Positions 4,704 to 5,738 of a stretch of DNA of 5,738 bases are shown piece after piece. The stretch covers positions 1 through 5,738 of the forward strand of contig CAMMLF010000105.1 in assembly GCA_946497585.1 (NCBI GenBank). The letters run 5' to 3'. Position 1 is the first letter of the stretch, and each line of letters opens with the position of its first letter. The notes under the pieces are model-generated. The model was given only the letters and a program-made list of their open reading frames with translations. It had not been told where the DNA came from and did not search any database. The position numbers were made by a program, and so were the translations under genes. Origin of the DNA: an uncultured Clostridium sp. (GTDB lineage: Bacteria > Bacillota > Clostridia > TANB77 > CAG-508).

Positions 4704-4744
4704 TATAGCAAATAAAGTAGATTACTAAATTAAAAATAACTAGC

Positions 4745-4755
4745 AAAGGGGTGAT
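4745..4755 (+). promoter_or_regulatory. Ribosome binding site of the permease (GTG start)
   Basis: AAAGGGGTGAT closely follows the anti-SD complement and ends 5 bases before GTG 4761. An in-frame TGA at 4752-4754 rules out an upstream start, so translation must begin at the GTG. Confidence 0.8.
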
Positions 4756-4760
4756 TTGCA

Positions 4761-5738
4761 GTGAAAAAAGCCTTATTAAAAGATTGCTTTAAAGAAATAG
4801 TAAAAGGCTTTAAAAGATTTATTTCAATACTTCTAATAGTACTGTTAGGAGTAGGCTTTTTTGCTGGAATAAAAGCTACTAGCCCAGATATGAAATTAAC
4901 TTTAGATACATATTTTGATAACTTAAATGTTATGGATATTCAAGTTATATCAACATTAGGTTTGACTGATGAAGATATAACAGAGCTAGAAAAACTAGAC
5001 GAGATAGAGAACGCAGAAGGAACATATCAAACAGATGCAATAGTAACAGCAGGAGATGAACAATTTGTAGTAAAATTAGAAAGCCTTACAAGTGAAATAA
5101 GTAATGAAGAAAATACAATTAACAATTTACAAGTTACAAATGGTAGATTACCAGAAAATCAAAATGAATGTGTTGTTGAAGAAGAGTTTTTAATTGGTAC
5201 TGATTATAAAATAGGTGATACAATAAAAATTCGAGTAGATAATATTACTGATGATGATGGAAATGATATTGCATTATTAAAAAACAATGAGTTACAAATT
5301 GTAGGAACTGTAAAATCTCCAATGTATATTTCAACAGACAGAGGAACAACAAAGCTTGCCTCAGGTGTAATTAATTATTACTTATATGTTCATCCAGATA
5401 ATATTAATACAAATATTTATACAAATATTTATTTAACAGTACAAGGTGCGAGAGATTTAAGAACTTATGAAGATAAATATGAAGATTTAATAGAAGAAGC
5501 GGAGACTCAAATTGAAGAAATTGCAGACGCTAGAAAAGAAGCCAGATATAATGCTTTATATGATAAGGCAAATCAAAAACTTCAAGATGCAAAAAATGAA
5601 TTTGAAACTCAAAAAGCAGATGGAGAAAAGCAAATTCAAGATGCAGAAAATGAAATTAATTCAGCAAAAAAGAAATTAGAAAATGGAAGAGATGAACTTG
5701 CTGCAAACAGAAATTCAGCCAATAATAGATTTACAGAG
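4761..5738 (+). CDS. Large FtsX/MacB-type ABC permease, N-terminal part (3' end beyond window)
   Basis: Only the first 326 codons are present, all open to the window edge. The start is GTG. Residues 2-19 are a basic cytoplasmic stretch (KKALLKDCFKEIVKGFKR). Residues 20-37 form one membrane helix (FISILLIVLLGVGFFAGI), followed by KATSPDMKLTLDTYFDNLNVMDIQVIS, which I recognise as typical of large FtsX-like permeases in Gram-positive bacteria. Residues about 45-230 should be an extracytoplasmic MacB-like periplasmic-core domain. From about residue 232 a Glu/Lys/Ala-rich stretch with heptad-like spacing begins a long coiled coil that runs off the window. Relatives are usually around 1,000 residues or more, with further FtsX membrane helices toward the C-terminus; this is family knowledge, not visible here. 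It should pair with the ATPase encoded just upstream. Substrate and role (export or envelope mechanics) cannot be told. Confidence 0.9.
   Translation, partial: MKKALLKDCFKEIVKGFKRFISILLIVLLGVGFFAGIKATSPDMKLTLDTYFDNLNVMDIQVISTLGLTDEDITELEKLDEIENAEGTYQTDAIVTAGDEQFVVKLESLTSEISNEENTINNLQVTNGRLPENQNECVVEEEFLIGTDYKIGDTIKIRVDNITDDDGNDIALLKNNELQIVGTVKSPMYISTDRGTTKLASGVINYYLYVHPDNINTNIYTNIYLTVQGARDLRTYEDKYEDLIEEAETQIEEIADARKEARYNALYDKANQKLQDAKNEFETQKADGEKQIQDAENEINSAKKKLENGRDELAANRNSANNRFTE
5581..5654 (+). repeat. In-frame 20-nt repeat in the permease coiled coil
   Basis: TTCAAGATGCANAAAATGAA occurs at 5581-5600 and 5635-5654, 54 bases (18 codons) apart, with one differing base. The copies encode LQDAKNEF and IQDAENEI. 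This suggests the coiled coil grew by internal duplication; the repeat may continue past the window. Confidence 0.6.

Overview
The window looks like chromosomal DNA of a low-GC Gram-positive bacterium, most likely a member of the Clostridia. The reasons are a strongly AT-rich base composition, A/T-ending codons, purine-rich Shine-Dalgarno (SD) sites, consensus -35/-10 promoters, U-tailed intrinsic terminators, and a bacterial MetK. No species can be named from sequence alone. All five genes lie on the + strand. I see no RNA gene of a known family, insertion sequence, CRISPR array, phage gene or integration site.

Region by region: bases 1-175 hold no convincing gene. They contain an extended -10 element, an inverted repeat, a slightly GC-richer stretch, and a clear intrinsic terminator at 132-175. 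A near-consensus promoter (194-222) and a leader of about 100 nt precede a 379-residue protein of unknown function (330-1469). A 276-base AT-rich spacer follows, with inverted repeats, two DnaA-box-like sites and a probable promoter. After it come metK (S-adenosylmethionine synthetase, 1746-2885) and, 80 bases on, a short-chain dehydrogenase/reductase (2966-3733). No terminator separates these two, so they may share a transcript.

The 193 bases after the dehydrogenase are dense with signals: a TTGACA promoter, a strong GC-rich terminator beginning only about 15 bases beyond its predicted start point, a second extended -10 promoter, and a perfect palindrome (two 12-base arms, 2-base centre) just past the second start point. 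They lead into an ABC transporter pair: a 233-residue MacB/LolD-type ATPase (3927-4628), then the N-terminal 326 residues of a large FtsX/MacB-type permease (4761 to the window end) with one membrane helix, an extracytoplasmic domain and a long coiled coil. The spacer between the pair carries a decayed 35-base tandem repeat.

Functionally, MetK supplies the methyl donor SAM and the dehydrogenase performs an unknown NAD(P)(H)-dependent redox step. The ATPase and permease should form one complex that either exports a substrate or acts mechanically on the envelope. I did not find a demonstrable new multi-gene system. The best leads are the unknown 379-residue protein with its own promoter, and the layered control region (promoter, terminator, promoter, palindrome) ahead of the transporter.
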